From an uncultured Subdoligranulum sp. (GTDB lineage: Bacteria; Bacillota_A; Clostridia; Oscillospirales; Ruminococcaceae), in the NCBI RefSeq assembly GCF_937890665.1, contig NZ_CALADU010000001.1, positions 1 through 22,561 on the forward strand: a stretch of DNA of 22,561 nucleotides, given 5' to 3'. A program made the position numbers and the translations under genes. Positions within the stretch are counted from its first letter, which is position 1. The number at the start of each line of letters is the position of its first letter. The notes beneath the pieces are model-generated. The model saw only the letters and a program-made list of their open reading frames with translations, was not told the DNA's origin and did no database searches. Shown in pieces: positions 1 to 7,733 of the stretch.

Positions 1-51
1 GACGACCTGCTGATTACGAATCAGCTGCTCTACCAACTGAGCCATACTAGC
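1..51 (-). tRNA. tRNA-Thr (anticodon CGT), 3' part cut by window edge
   Basis: Read on the minus strand, the sequence starts with a 7-nt acceptor arm (GCTAGTA), then TG, a D-stem GCTC/GAGC with the loop AGTTGGTA, and an anticodon arm GCTGA-TTCGTAA-TCAGC. The central anticodon is CGT (plus-strand positions 16-18), which decodes ACG threonine codons. The variable loop begins (AGGTCGTC), but the T arm and the 3' acceptor strand lie beyond position 1. A consensus promoter sits just upstream at 71-98. The identity is assigned from the anticodon and the canonical cloverleaf spacing. Confidence 0.95.
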
Positions 52-70
52 ACACAAGAGCAACACTAAT

Positions 71-98
71 ATTATACAGATTTTCCCGCACAAGTCAA
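71..98 (-). promoter_or_regulatory. Sigma-70 type promoter of the tRNA-Thr gene
   Basis: On the minus strand a -35 box TTGACT (98-93) is followed by a 16-bp spacer and a perfect -10 box TATAAT (76-71). The predicted transcription start near 64 lies about 13 nt before the tRNA 5' end at 51, as expected for a stable RNA gene. Confidence 0.8.
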
Positions 99-141
99 GG
101 CCTGTTGCAAAAAAATTGAAATTTCGTATTGCTCTTTCGGG

Positions 142-1152
142 TTAGCAACTCACTTTTAATAGCTGCGCACGTCCATGCAGTCGAATCGCAACAGAGTGAG
201 CCGGTATAAAAAGACAATCTCCTCGGAAAAACGGAATTGCTTCCCCCTTTTCAGGGAAAGCCACACCGCAACCATCCACACAAAGCAAAACCTGAAAGGA
301 ATTGTCACCCGTAGCAAAGGGGACCATCTTTCGAATGCGTTCAGTATTGATCAGCAGCCGCTCCACCACAAAATATTTACAGCGGCAAAGCAATTCGCTG
401 GCACATCCCGGCGTGTATTTCAGCACACGCATCGGTTGGCGTGGTGTGCTGCCGCCTTCCAGCTTAGCCACATCCAAAGCACGCTCTATATGGAGTTCTC
501 TCGGTTTTCCATTTTTATCGACACGACCGTAATCATACATACGGTACGTCAGATTGGAGCTTTCTTGAATTTCTGCAATCAAGGATCCCGCACCGATGGC
601 ATGCACCGTGCCAGCCTCAATATAAAAGACATCGTCTTTCTGGATTTTAATTTTTTGCAAGTACCGTTCTACCGTACCGTCCAGCAAGCTCTTTTTCAGC
701 GTTTGTCGATCAATGGGGCGATTGAATCCGTAAACAAGATGGGCGTCGCCTTGTGTGTCCAAGACATACCACATCTCACTTTTGCCAAGCTGTCCATGTT
801 CATGTTCCTTGGCATATGCGTCGCTTGGGTGCACCTGAACCGACAAATCCTTTTTAGCGTCAATAAACTTAATCAAAACCGGCAGATTTCCATCCTTTGT
901 GCGCGGATGACTGCCCAAATATTCGGGGTGTTCTTGCAAAACCTCCACCAACAACCGTCCTGCAAAGGGACCGGTTGCAACCGTACTGGGACCATCCGGA
1001 TGCGTGGAGCACTCCCACGTTTCGGCAAGAGGCTCCATCTGGATTTCCTTGGCGAAATCTTCATTCAAACGATTACCGCCCCATAGGTAATTCTTCCCGA
1101 CTGGTCGAAGCAGAAACGGTTCAGTCTTCAAGGGGGAATTTTTGTTTGTCAT
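142..1152 (-). CDS. manA: Class I mannose-6-phosphate isomerase
   Basis: This enzyme interconverts fructose-6-phosphate and mannose-6-phosphate in the cytoplasm, the entry step to GDP-mannose and GDP-fucose. The 336-aa length fits the short bacterial type I family. The zinc-site motifs are visible: SVQVHPSD with Gln106 and His108, GKSEMWYV with Glu126, and AGTVHAIG with His184. The ATG at 1152 gives MTNKNSPLKTEPF. A GTG at 1158 in the same frame is also possible, because AAGGAG lies 4 nt before the GTG and 10 nt before the ATG. It is the last gene of the gmd-fcl-manC-manA operon. Its start overlaps the end of manC by about 32 nt, so translation is probably coupled. No convincing terminator was seen between its stop and the tRNA. 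Confidence 0.95.
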   Translation of the reverse strand: MTNKNSPLKTEPFLLRPVGKNYLWGGNRLNEDFAKEIQMEPLAETWECSTHPDGPSTVATGPFAGRLLVEVLQEHPEYLGSHPRTKDGNLPVLIKFIDAKKDLSVQVHPSDAYAKEHEHGQLGKSEMWYVLDTQGDAHLVYGFNRPIDRQTLKKSLLDGTVERYLQKIKIQKDDVFYIEAGTVHAIGAGSLIAEIQESSNLTYRMYDYGRVDKNGKPRELHIERALDVAKLEGGSTPRQPMRVLKYTPGCASELLCRCKYFVVERLLINTERIRKMVPFATGDNSFQVLLCVDGCGVAFPEKGEAIPFFRGDCLFIPAHSVAIRLHGRAQLLKVSC

Positions 1153-2434
1153 GCACACTGATCTCCTTGCCCAGTTGGACCTCGATCACCTTCAATTCGG
1201 TTTCCGCAATGATGGTATGCCGGCATCCCGCCTGCATGGTTACCACATCGCCCGCCTGCACCGGCTGCTCCATGCCATCCACAATCGTACGGCCTTTTCC
1301 CGAGATGATCGTCCACACTTCATCCCGGCGGCTATGGCTATGATAGTTCATGCTGTGGCCCGGGTTCAGCGTTACTTTGATGGTCATGCTTTCGTCTTCC
1401 ACATCCTGCACGCGGAAACTACCCCAAGATTTTTCCGCGAACATAACCTGCTGATCGATGGCATCTACAAAAGGTTTTATATAGCTGGATTGTTCTTTGT
1501 CGGACACCAAAATACCTTCCGGACTCGCTGAGACCACTACATCTTTCAGGCCCATGCAAAGTACCGGCACATCCAATTCGTTCAAAACATGCACGTTTTG
1601 GCAGCTGTCGTTGAGGATTGCTTTTCCGATGCTGGGATCTTCCATAGCCTCGGTCAGCGTGTTCCACGTTCCCATATCCTTCCATTCACCAGCAAAACGC
1701 ATAACTTGAATGTTCGGCTCTTTTTCGACTACTGCGTAATCGAAGCTGATCTTATTCAGGGAATCATATTTGTTGTACAGATCCTGATAGTCCGCAAAAT
1801 CTATCAATTCATGCGCACGGTTTAGCACATATCCCAACTTGTAGGCAAAAACGCCTCCATTCCACAGTGCCCCCTGTGCAATATATTCCGCGCCTGTTTT
1901 AGCGTCAGGCTTTTCCTTGAAGGTTTTCACCTTGCTGACAGACTCTTCCGTTTCCGGAATAATATATCCGTATTTTTCGCTGGGGTAAGACGGCTCAATC
2001 CCCATCAAGGTCAAATTAGCATTTCCTTGCGCCGCCAGATCCGACAAGGAGCGCAGCGCCTCAAAGTAGTCGTTATTCACATAGGGATCCACCGGGCATA
2101 CCACCACCGGTTCTTCCTCACCGACGCCCTTAACATCGTGCAGATACGCAGTTGCTAATGCGATTGCCGGAAAAGTATCCCTGCGGCAGGGTTCTACGCA
2201 AACGCCCACTGCGTCCCCTAGCTGATTGTGGATGGAACTGACCTGTGTTTTGCTGGTCGCAATGGTTACCACCGCGTCCGCATCCACCTCTTTGATTTGA
2301 CGATACACTCGCTGTACCATCGATTCATAACCGTCTGCCGTTTTGAAGATTTTAATGAACTGTTTAGAGCGAATATCATTGGACAGCGGCCACAACCGTT
2401 TGCCGGAGCCTCCAGATAGCAAAACAATATTCAT
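1121..2434 (-). CDS. manC: Mannose-1-phosphate guanylyltransferase with C-terminal cupin domain
   Basis: It joins GTP and mannose-1-phosphate to make GDP-mannose, the substrate of the neighbouring Gmd. The 437-aa protein opens with the nucleotidyltransferase signature LSGGSGKRLWPLSN (about residues 6-19). A GT-A type catalytic domain follows, and then a cupin at about residues 345-425 with the histidine-rich motif NYHSHSRRDEVW, typical of ManC/type II phosphomannose isomerase proteins. Whether the cupin adds isomerase activity cannot be read from sequence. A separate ManA follows, which suggests it may not be needed for that. The ATG at 2434 is chosen because the family signature begins five residues later and AAAGGA lies 10 nt upstream. 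The longer frame would add 22 residues unlike the family and run into fcl. Confidence 0.95.
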   Translation of the reverse strand: MNIVLLSGGSGKRLWPLSNDIRSKQFIKIFKTADGYESMVQRVYRQIKEVDADAVVTIATSKTQVSSIHNQLGDAVGVCVEPCRRDTFPAIALATAYLHDVKGVGEEEPVVVCPVDPYVNNDYFEALRSLSDLAAQGNANLTLMGIEPSYPSEKYGYIIPETEESVSKVKTFKEKPDAKTGAEYIAQGALWNGGVFAYKLGYVLNRAHELIDFADYQDLYNKYDSLNKISFDYAVVEKEPNIQVMRFAGEWKDMGTWNTLTEAMEDPSIGKAILNDSCQNVHVLNELDVPVLCMGLKDVVVSASPEGILVSDKEQSSYIKPFVDAIDQQVMFAEKSWGSFRVQDVEDESMTIKVTLNPGHSMNYHSHSRRDEVWTIISGKGRTIVDGMEQPVQAGDVVTMQAGCRHTIIAETELKVIEVQLGKEISVHDKQKFPLED

Positions 2435-2459
2435 GAATCCGGGTTCCTTTCTGTAAAAT

Positions 2460-3404
2460 TTAGCGTTCGGCACGCATGGGATTATGAAGGAAGTCTTCAT
2501 ACGACATGCGCAGACCGTCTTCCAGCTCCGTCTTATAGGTCCACCCCAACGCCGTCGCCTTGCTCACGTCCAACAGTTTCCGCGGTGTGCCGTTGGGCTT
2601 GGAAGGATCCCACTCGATTTTCCCAGTATAGCCAACCACTTTGGCCACCAGCTCGGTCAACTGCTTGATGGTGAGTTCTTTTCCCGTACCAGCATTAACG
2701 GTTTCGTTGCCAGAGTAGTGATTCATCAGGAACACGCACAAGTTGGCCAGATCATCCACATACAAAAACTCCCGCAGAGGACTGCCGTCGCCCCAGCAAG
2801 TCACACTGGGCAGATTTTGCTCTTTGGCTTCGTGGAAGCGGCGAATCAATGCCGGGACCACATGGCTGTGGGTTGGATGATAGTTGTCGTTGGGGCCGTA
2901 CAGGTTGGTCGGCATCACACTGATGTAGTCCGTACCATACTGGCGATTCAGGTATTCGCAGTATTTCAAACCGCTAATTTTCGCCAGTGCGTAAGCCTCA
3001 TTGGTCTTTTCCAAAGCGCTGGTCAGCAAGCAGCTTTCTTTCATAGGCTGCGGTGCCATGCGCGGATAAATACAGCTGGAGCCGAGAAATTCCAGTTTTT
3101 TGCAGCCGTTTTCCCATGCAGAATGGATCACATTCATTTCCAGTGTCATGTTGTAATACATGAAATCGGCCAACGCTTCCTCGTTTGCCACAATGCCGCC
3201 AACCTTGGCTGCCGCCAGAAAAACATATTCCGGCTTTTCTGCCGCAAAAAAAGCCTCCACATCGGCCTGACGGCACAGATCCAGCTCTTTATGCGTACGG
3301 GTAATGATGTTGGTATACCCTTGCCGCTGCAATTCCCGTACAATGGCACTACCCACCATTCCGCGATGACCGGCCACATAGATTTTTGCATTCTTATCCA
3401 TCAT
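2460..3404 (-). CDS. fcl: GDP-L-fucose synthase (epimerase/reductase)
   Basis: It turns GDP-4-keto-6-deoxymannose into GDP-L-fucose using NADPH, the last step of the de novo pathway. The 314-aa protein is a short-chain dehydrogenase of the extended type. It has a nucleotide-binding loop GHRGMVGS (residues 12-19), a GSSCIYP segment with the catalytic serine (109/110), and an active-site YALAK motif with Tyr138 and Lys142. TNLYGPNDNYHP and the HVVPALIRRFHEAK region are also characteristic of the family. Two adjacent ATG codons (3404 and 3401) are possible starts, with a weak AAGAAG upstream. The gene lies 36 nt after gmd and 25 nt before manC. It is also known as wcaG. Confidence 0.95.
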   Translation of the reverse strand: MMDKNAKIYVAGHRGMVGSAIVRELQRQGYTNIITRTHKELDLCRQADVEAFFAAEKPEYVFLAAAKVGGIVANEEALADFMYYNMTLEMNVIHSAWENGCKKLEFLGSSCIYPRMAPQPMKESCLLTSALEKTNEAYALAKISGLKYCEYLNRQYGTDYISVMPTNLYGPNDNYHPTHSHVVPALIRRFHEAKEQNLPSVTCWGDGSPLREFLYVDDLANLCVFLMNHYSGNETVNAGTGKELTIKQLTELVAKVVGYTGKIEWDPSKPNGTPRKLLDVSKATALGWTYKTELEDGLRMSYEDFLHNPMRAER

Positions 3405-3440
3405 AATTTCGTGCTTCTTTCTATAACAAACCATGTCTTC

Positions 3441-4529
3441 TTATTTGATAACACCTTTTTCAAGGTACTCTGCCAAATTGGTTTGGATGTGCTCTTCCGC
3501 ACGCTCCACTGCCACCTTTTTCATGTCATGGTCTACCATAATTTTGACCAATTCTTCAAAACTGGTCTTGGTGGGATTCCATCCCAGTTCTTGTTTGGCT
3601 TTGCTAGGGTCGCCCCACAGATTCACTACATCGGTCGGGCGATAGAAGTCGGGGCTCACCTCAATCAAGACCTTACCTGTCGCGCGGTCAATGCCTTTTT
3701 CGTCCATGCCTTCGCCCTGAAACTCCAGTTCAATGCCAACATGATGGAACGCCAACTGACAGAACTCTCGAACGGAATGCTGCTCGCCGGTGGCAATCAC
3801 GAAATCCTCCGGCTTATCATTCTGCAGAATCAGCCACATGCACTCCACATAATCTTTTGCATAGCCCCAGTCCCGCAAGCTGGAAAGATTGCCCAAATAC
3901 AATTTATCCTGTTTTCCCTGCGCAATGCGTGCTGCCGCCAAGGTGATTTTACGGGTCACGAAAGTTTCTCCGCGGCGCTCCGATTCGTGGTTGAACAAAA
4001 TACCGGAGCAGCAGAACATATGGTACGCCTCTCGGTATTCTTTTACAATCCAGAAGCCATACTGTTTGGCAACCGCATAGGGACTGTAAGGATGAAATGG
4101 CGTATTTTCATTTTGCGGGACCTGCTCCACTTTACCGTACAATTCACTGGTCGACGCTTGATAGATCCGGCAAGTTTCGGTCAAGCCACACAGGCGGACC
4201 GCCTCCAAAACCCGCAGTACACCCGTTGCCACTACATCCGCTGTGTATTCCGGCACATCAAAACTAACCTGAACGTGGCTTTGCGCGGCCAGATTGTAGA
4301 TTTCATCAGGGCGGACACTTCCAATCACAGCCATCAGGCTCATTGAGTCACTCAGATCGCCGTAGTGCAGATGAAAATGCGGATGTCCTTCCAGATGCGC
4401 GATACGCTCCCGGTAATCCACAGAGGACCGACGGATCATACCATGAACGTCATAGCCTTTTTCCAGCAAAAATTCTGCCAGATAGCTACCGTCCTGACCG
4501 GTCACACCAGTGATCAATGCTTTTTTCAT
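3441..4529 (-). CDS. gmd: GDP-mannose 4,6-dehydratase
   Basis: It dehydrates GDP-D-mannose to GDP-4-keto-6-deoxy-D-mannose with bound NADP, the committed step to GDP-fucose and related deoxysugars. The 362-aa length is normal. The N-terminus [11 protein letters not shown] carries the glycine-rich cofactor loop (Gly8, Gly11, Gly14). STSELYGK gives Thr127 and Glu129, and YSPYAVAK gives Tyr151 and Lys155. The block [19 protein letters not shown] is diagnostic for Gmd and separates it from other sugar dehydratases. The start at 4529 gives MKKALITG; the upstream in-frame extension has no family similarity. It is the first gene of the operon, divergent from the AraC-type regulator. Confidence 0.96.
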   Translation of the reverse strand: MKKALITGVTGQDGSYLAEFLLEKGYDVHGMIRRSSVDYRERIAHLEGHPHFHLHYGDLSDSMSLMAVIGSVRPDEIYNLAAQSHVQVSFDVPEYTADVVATGVLRVLEAVRLCGLTETCRIYQASTSELYGKVEQVPQNENTPFHPYSPYAVAKQYGFWIVKEYREAYHMFCCSGILFNHESERRGETFVTRKITLAAARIAQGKQDKLYLGNLSSLRDWGYAKDYVECMWLILQNDKPEDFVIATGEQHSVREFCQLAFHHVGIELEFQGEGMDEKGIDRATGKVLIEVSPDFYRPTDVVNLWGDPSKAKQELGWNPTKTSFEELVKIMVDHDMKKVAVERAEEHIQTNLAEYLEKGVIK

Positions 4530-4650
4530 AGATTTTTTCGCCTTTCTTTGTGCAAAACCGCACAGATCGGTCAGCACCTATTTTCTGTCTATTCGCTATT
4601 TTATCGTGTTTTTTTCTTCCTTAACAGGGGAAATCTTGCAAACCACTAGC

Positions 4651-4680
4651 ATAATATTGACTTTTTTGGTATACTAACAA
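4651..4680 (-). promoter_or_regulatory. Candidate promoter of the gmd-fcl-manC-manA operon
   Basis: On the minus strand TTGTTA (4680-4675, four of six consensus bases) is followed by an 18-bp spacer and TATTAT (4656-4651, five of six). This would give a leader of about 115 nt before the gmd start at 4529. It overlaps the candidate promoter of the divergent regulator. Confidence 0.45.
4667..4675 (+). promoter_or_regulatory. Candidate extended -10 promoter of the AraC-type regulator
   Basis: TGGTATACT is an extended -10 element (TG-N-TATACT). It has no good -35 at 17 bp; TTGACT at 4657 is far too close. Transcription would start near 4682, just before the ribosome binding site AAAGGTGG at 4686-4693. 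Confidence 0.4.
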
Positions 4681-4703
4681 CGACAAAAGGTGGTGATTGA
4701 GAT

Positions 4704-5564
4704 ATGGACTCTCCCCTGTTTGATGGCGAACTCGTTCACGCACGACGCATCATTTATACACCTTCTCCCTTTGCTCGTTCCAGTCTGCTTCACTTACAGG
4801 AAGTGGGCAGCCTGCAGGCACGGCAACCCCACGATAGTGTTCGTCAGGGACTTTCTTCCTATCTGTTTTTTATGGTAGAAAGCGGTTCTGGCATTTTGGA
4901 ATATGCGGGAAATCAGCACGAACTGCATGCCGGAGATTGTGTTTTTTTAGACTGCCACAAACCCTATCTACATCGTACAGCGCAAGACTTATGGCACCTA
5001 CGTTGGGTACACTTTTATGGTCCCAACATGGTGCCCATCTACAAAAAGTATGAGGAGCGCGGTGGACAGCCTGTCTTCCATTCCCGACAACCAGAGCAAT
5101 ACAAAAACCTGCTTCAAACGTTATATCGCCTCGCTGCGTCTGATGATTATGTTCGTGACATGCAGATCTGCGGACGCTTGGTCGACCTTTTGACCCTGTT
5201 GATGCAGGAAAGTTGGCATCCCGGCGCAGCACGTATTTCCCATGGAAAGAAGCAAAACGTACAGGTCGTCAAAGAATATCTGGACTCCCATTTTACCGAA
5301 CGGATTACTTTAGATGCGCTGGCCGAGCGCTTCTATATCAACAAATTTTATTTGACACGGGTATTCAAAGAACAATTTGGTCAATCCATTACCAATTATC
5401 TGCTTCAGCTGCGGATCACACAGGCCAAACGGATGCTCCGCTTTAGCGACCACAGCATTGAATCCGTGGCTGCAGAATGTGGATTACAAGATGCCAACTA
5501 TTTTTCTCGCCTTTTCAAAAAAATCGAAGGCATTACCCCCGGCGAGTATCGCCGTCAATGGTAA
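4704..5564 (+). CDS. AraC family transcriptional regulator
   Basis: A cytoplasmic DNA-binding regulator of 286 aa. The N-terminal half (about residues 45-110, including SGILEYAGNQHELHAGDCVF) reads as an AraC-type cupin ligand-binding domain. The C-terminal part (about residue 189 to the end) contains two helix-turn-helix units, ending in the family signature SIESVAAECGLQDANYFSRL followed by FKKIEGITPGEYRR. A good ribosome binding site (AAAGGTGG) precedes the ATG. It is divergent from gmd, so the GDP-fucose operon is the obvious candidate target, and a sugar or glycan-derived ligand is plausible. Both points are inference from position. The rhomboid gene follows after 14 nt on the same strand. 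Confidence 0.9.
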   Translation: MDSPLFDGELVHARRIIYTPSPFARSSLLHLQEVGSLQARQPHDSVRQGLSSYLFFMVESGSGILEYAGNQHELHAGDCVFLDCHKPYLHRTAQDLWHLRWVHFYGPNMVPIYKKYEERGGQPVFHSRQPEQYKNLLQTLYRLAASDDYVRDMQICGRLVDLLTLLMQESWHPGAARISHGKKQNVQVVKEYLDSHFTERITLDALAERFYINKFYLTRVFKEQFGQSITNYLLQLRITQAKRMLRFSDHSIESVAAECGLQDANYFSRLFKKIEGITPGEYRRQW

Positions 5565-5578
5565 CGCAGGAGGAAAAC

Positions 5579-6148
5579 ATGAAACATCCCACTTTGCGCT
5601 TGCAGTATAACGCTCCCGTCACTTTAAGTCTTTTCTTCCTTTCCTTATTCGTTCTTTTTCTTGACCGTCTCACTGGCGGATGGACCACTTTACATTTATT
5701 CAGTGTCTATCGATCCTCTTGGGCCGCTCCCCTTTTCTACGTCCGCTTATTTGGCCATGTGCTGGGCCACGCCGGCCGGGAGCACTTCATCAACAACATG
5801 CTGCTGCTTTTGGTCGTTGGCCCGCCACTGGAAGAGAAATATGGAAGTCGGACACTTCTCGGAGGCATATTGTGTACCGCCGCCATTTCTGGGCTTTTGC
5901 AGTGCTTGCTTTTCCCGGGGACAGCCCTACTAGACGCTTCCGGCATTGTTTTTATGCTTATTATGCTTTCCAGTTTGGCTGGTATGCGCAGCGGCTCCCT
6001 GCCCTTGACTTTAATTCTGGTAGCGATGCTCTATCTAGGGCAGCAAGTATATGCCATTTTCTTCGTTCAAGACCAAGTGGCTAATTTTATGCATATTGTA
6101 GGCGGCCTGTGCGGAACCGCTTTTGGGTTTATGGTTCGCAAGCAATAA
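5579..6148 (+). CDS. Rhomboid family intramembrane protein with an unusual active-site motif
   Basis: A small integral membrane protein (189 aa) with about six hydrophobic segments. Rhomboid (S54) features are present: a HAGREHFINNMLLL segment matching the H-x-x-x-N region of the second membrane helix, an ASG catalytic-serine segment (LLDASGIVFM), and a C-terminal helix with the catalytic histidine (NFMHIVGGLCGTAFGF). The first residue of the usual GxSG motif is Asp (codon GAC) instead of Gly, so proteolytic activity is uncertain. The ATG at 5579 has GCAGGAGG 5 nt upstream; the longer frame runs back into the regulator gene. The 14-nt gap suggests co-transcription with the AraC-type gene. Confidence 0.85.
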   Translation: MKHPTLRLQYNAPVTLSLFFLSLFVLFLDRLTGGWTTLHLFSVYRSSWAAPLFYVRLFGHVLGHAGREHFINNMLLLLVVGPPLEEKYGSRTLLGGILCTAAISGLLQCLLFPGTALLDASGIVFMLIMLSSLAGMRSGSLPLTLILVAMLYLGQQVYAIFFVQDQVANFMHIVGGLCGTAFGFMVRKQ

Positions 6149-6190
6149 TCGTCCCCTTGCGTCTGGAGAGCCTTTCCAGCTATACAGCCC

Positions 6191-6219
6191 TTGACATTGC
6201 CGCCCCTGCATGGTATGGT
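6191..6219 (+). promoter_or_regulatory. Candidate promoter of the MATE gene leader
   Basis: A perfect -35 TTGACA (6191-6196) is followed by a 17-bp spacer ending in TGG, which gives an extended -10 context, and then by TATGGT (6214-6219, four of six). Transcription from about 6226 would make a leader of about 107 nt containing the terminator hairpin at 6268-6313. A TATATT at 6219 is too far from this -35 (22 bp). Confidence 0.6.
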
Positions 6220-6267
6220 ATATTTAATAAAATTCCGTGTGGACTTTTACAGTCAAGACTACTTTTC

Positions 6268-6313
6268 GCCACACAATGGTTTTCCAACTGGGAAACCATT
6301 GTGTGGCTTTTTT
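6268..6313 (+). terminator. Strong intrinsic terminator just before the MATE gene; possible attenuator
   Basis: The left arm starts GCCACACAATGGTTT and the right arm is AAACCATTGTGTGGC. Together with the inner TCC/GGG pairs (one G-U) they form a stem of about 18 bp closed by the 4-nt loop AACT, followed directly by six T residues. It can end transcription from the regulator-rhomboid unit. Only 19 nt separate it from the MATE start codon, and the best MATE promoter lies upstream of it, so it may act as a conditional terminator in the MATE leader. Confidence 0.85.
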
Positions 6314-6332
6314 GTGTGAAAGGCGATTTTCA

Positions 6333-7679
6333 ATGAACAGCACTTTTATGAAAGAAAAGCCCATCCTACCCCTGCTGCTTTCCATGGCACTGCCCATGGT
6401 GGTGTCGATGCTAGTCAACGCCCTCTATAATATTGTGGACAGCCTTTTTGTCGCACAAATTAGTGAGGATGCCATGACCGCTCTATCTCTGGTTTTTCCC
6501 ATGCAAAATCTAGTTAACGCCATCGCTATCGGGTTCGGCGTAGGAATCAACGCCCAAATCGCGCTCCATCTTGGTGCCGGTTCGCAACGGCGCGCCGACA
6601 CAGCGGCCACCCATGGCATGTTGTATTCGCTGCTTCATGGCGTACTCATTACGATAATCTGCATCGCCATCGTTCCACACTTTCTGGGCATGTTCACCAC
6701 AGATCCTGCCGTGCTGGAGCTGGGTATCACCTACGCCACTATCGCTTTTTCCTTTTCCGTAGTCATTATGGCTGCTCTCGCCTTCGAAAAGATGTTTCAA
6801 GCGGTAGGTCGCATGAAGGTCACTATGATAGCGCTGCTGGCAGGTTCCATCTGCAATATTCTGCTGGATCCCATACTGATCTTTGGGCTGGGCCCTTTCC
6901 CGCAAATGGGAATTGCCGGAGCCGCTTTGGCAACTGGTATCGGCCAAATGCTTACCTTGTCCATTTACCTCTTTTTCTATCGTCGCACTCCCATTCCGGT
7001 CCAGCTTCGCCGTTCTTGCATAAAACCGGATAAGCGAATGGACTTACAGTTGTACGCAATCGGTATTCCTGCCATTTTGAATCTGGCCCTGCCGTCACTT
7101 CTTGTTTCCTTTCTCAACTCTTTGTTGGCCGCCTATTCCCAAAGCTATGTGGTGGTTCTGGGAATTTACTATAAACTGCAGACCTTTTTATACCTCCCTG
7201 CCAGCGGAATCGTGCAGGGCATGCGTCCTTTGATTGGTTACAACTATGGCGCAGGAGAACACCGACGTGTCCGCAAAATCTATGAGTGGACGCTTGCTCT
7301 GTGTGCCGCCATTCTGGCTGCCGGCACCGTGGTGTGTTTCGTATTTTCCGAGCCGTTGATTGGAATGTTCACATCCAATCCCGAAACCCTACAAATCGGC
7401 CAAGTCGCTCTGCGTACCATCAGCCTTGGCTTCGTCATCTCCGCCGTTTCCGTCGCCTCCTCCGGCGCCTTAGAAGGACTTGGTAAAGGGGCTGCTTCTC
7501 TTGTCATTTCTCTATGCCGGTACGTACTGGCCATTTTACCTCTGGCTTGGTTTCTTTGCCGGCAGATGGGGCCCACCGGAGTTTGGCACGCCTTTTGGAT
7601 CACCGAAATCATTGCAGCTCTTCTTTCAGCAGTAGTGTATCATCGTAGCATCCACAATCGCAAAAAATCCTCTTTTTAA
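6333..7679 (+). CDS. MATE family multidrug/toxin efflux transporter
   Basis: A polytopic inner-membrane antiporter of 448 aa, the usual length for MATE proteins, with about 12 hydrophobic segments. These exporters move drugs, toxins or metabolites out in exchange for Na+ or H+. The N-terminus LLSMALPMVVSMLVNALYNI with VDSLFVAQ, the FEKMFQAVGRMKVTMI segment and the second-half GMRPLIGYNYGAGEHRRVRK are typical of the MepA/NorM-like branch found in Firmicutes. The ATG at 6333 is used, with AAAGGCG 7 nt upstream. The substrate cannot be predicted. Expression may depend on reading through the upstream terminator. Transcription ends at the shared hairpin at 7688-7724. Confidence 0.92.
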   Translation: MNSTFMKEKPILPLLLSMALPMVVSMLVNALYNIVDSLFVAQISEDAMTALSLVFPMQNLVNAIAIGFGVGINAQIALHLGAGSQRRADTAATHGMLYSLLHGVLITIICIAIVPHFLGMFTTDPAVLELGITYATIAFSFSVVIMAALAFEKMFQAVGRMKVTMIALLAGSICNILLDPILIFGLGPFPQMGIAGAALATGIGQMLTLSIYLFFYRRTPIPVQLRRSCIKPDKRMDLQLYAIGIPAILNLALPSLLVSFLNSLLAAYSQSYVVVLGIYYKLQTFLYLPASGIVQGMRPLIGYNYGAGEHRRVRKIYEWTLALCAAILAAGTVVCFVFSEPLIGMFTSNPETLQIGQVALRTISLGFVISAVSVASSGALEGLGKGAASLVISLCRYVLAILPLAWFLCRQMGPTGVWHAFWITEIIAALLSAVVYHRSIHNRKKSSF

Positions 7680-7687
7680 TCTGAAGC

Positions 7688-7724
7688 AAAAAGCCTTTCG
7701 CCCTTTTGGGACGAAAGGCTTTTT
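7688..7724. terminator. Bidirectional intrinsic terminator between converging genes
   Basis: The arms AAAAAGCCTTTCG and CGAAAGGCTTTTT, plus an inner CCC/GGG with one bulged base, enclose a TTTT loop. The A run on one side and the T run on the other allow it to work in both directions. It closes the MATE gene (+) and the long six-gene operon (-). Confidence 0.88.
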
Positions 7725-7733
7725 ATATGTCTG

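Noticed and set aside
95..141. Terminator after manA
   Set aside because: GTTGCT/AGCAAT forms only a weak 6-bp stem with a 10-nt loop, and the T run is displaced by about 15 nt, so it cannot be called with confidence.
175..1086. Plus-strand open frame of about 300 codons opposite manA
   Set aside because: ManA on the other strand matches its family over its full length. The antisense frame shows no motifs or start signals.
2484..4346. Long plus-strand open frame (620 codons) opposite fcl and gmd
   Set aside because: It is antisense to two well-identified enzymes, is rich in His, Phe and Gln without domain-like sequence, and has no ribosome binding site. It is a codon-usage shadow.
4657..4675. 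TTGACT with TATACT as promoter of the AraC-type gene
   Set aside because: The hexamers are only 7 bp apart. The extended -10 element alone is the more plausible signal.
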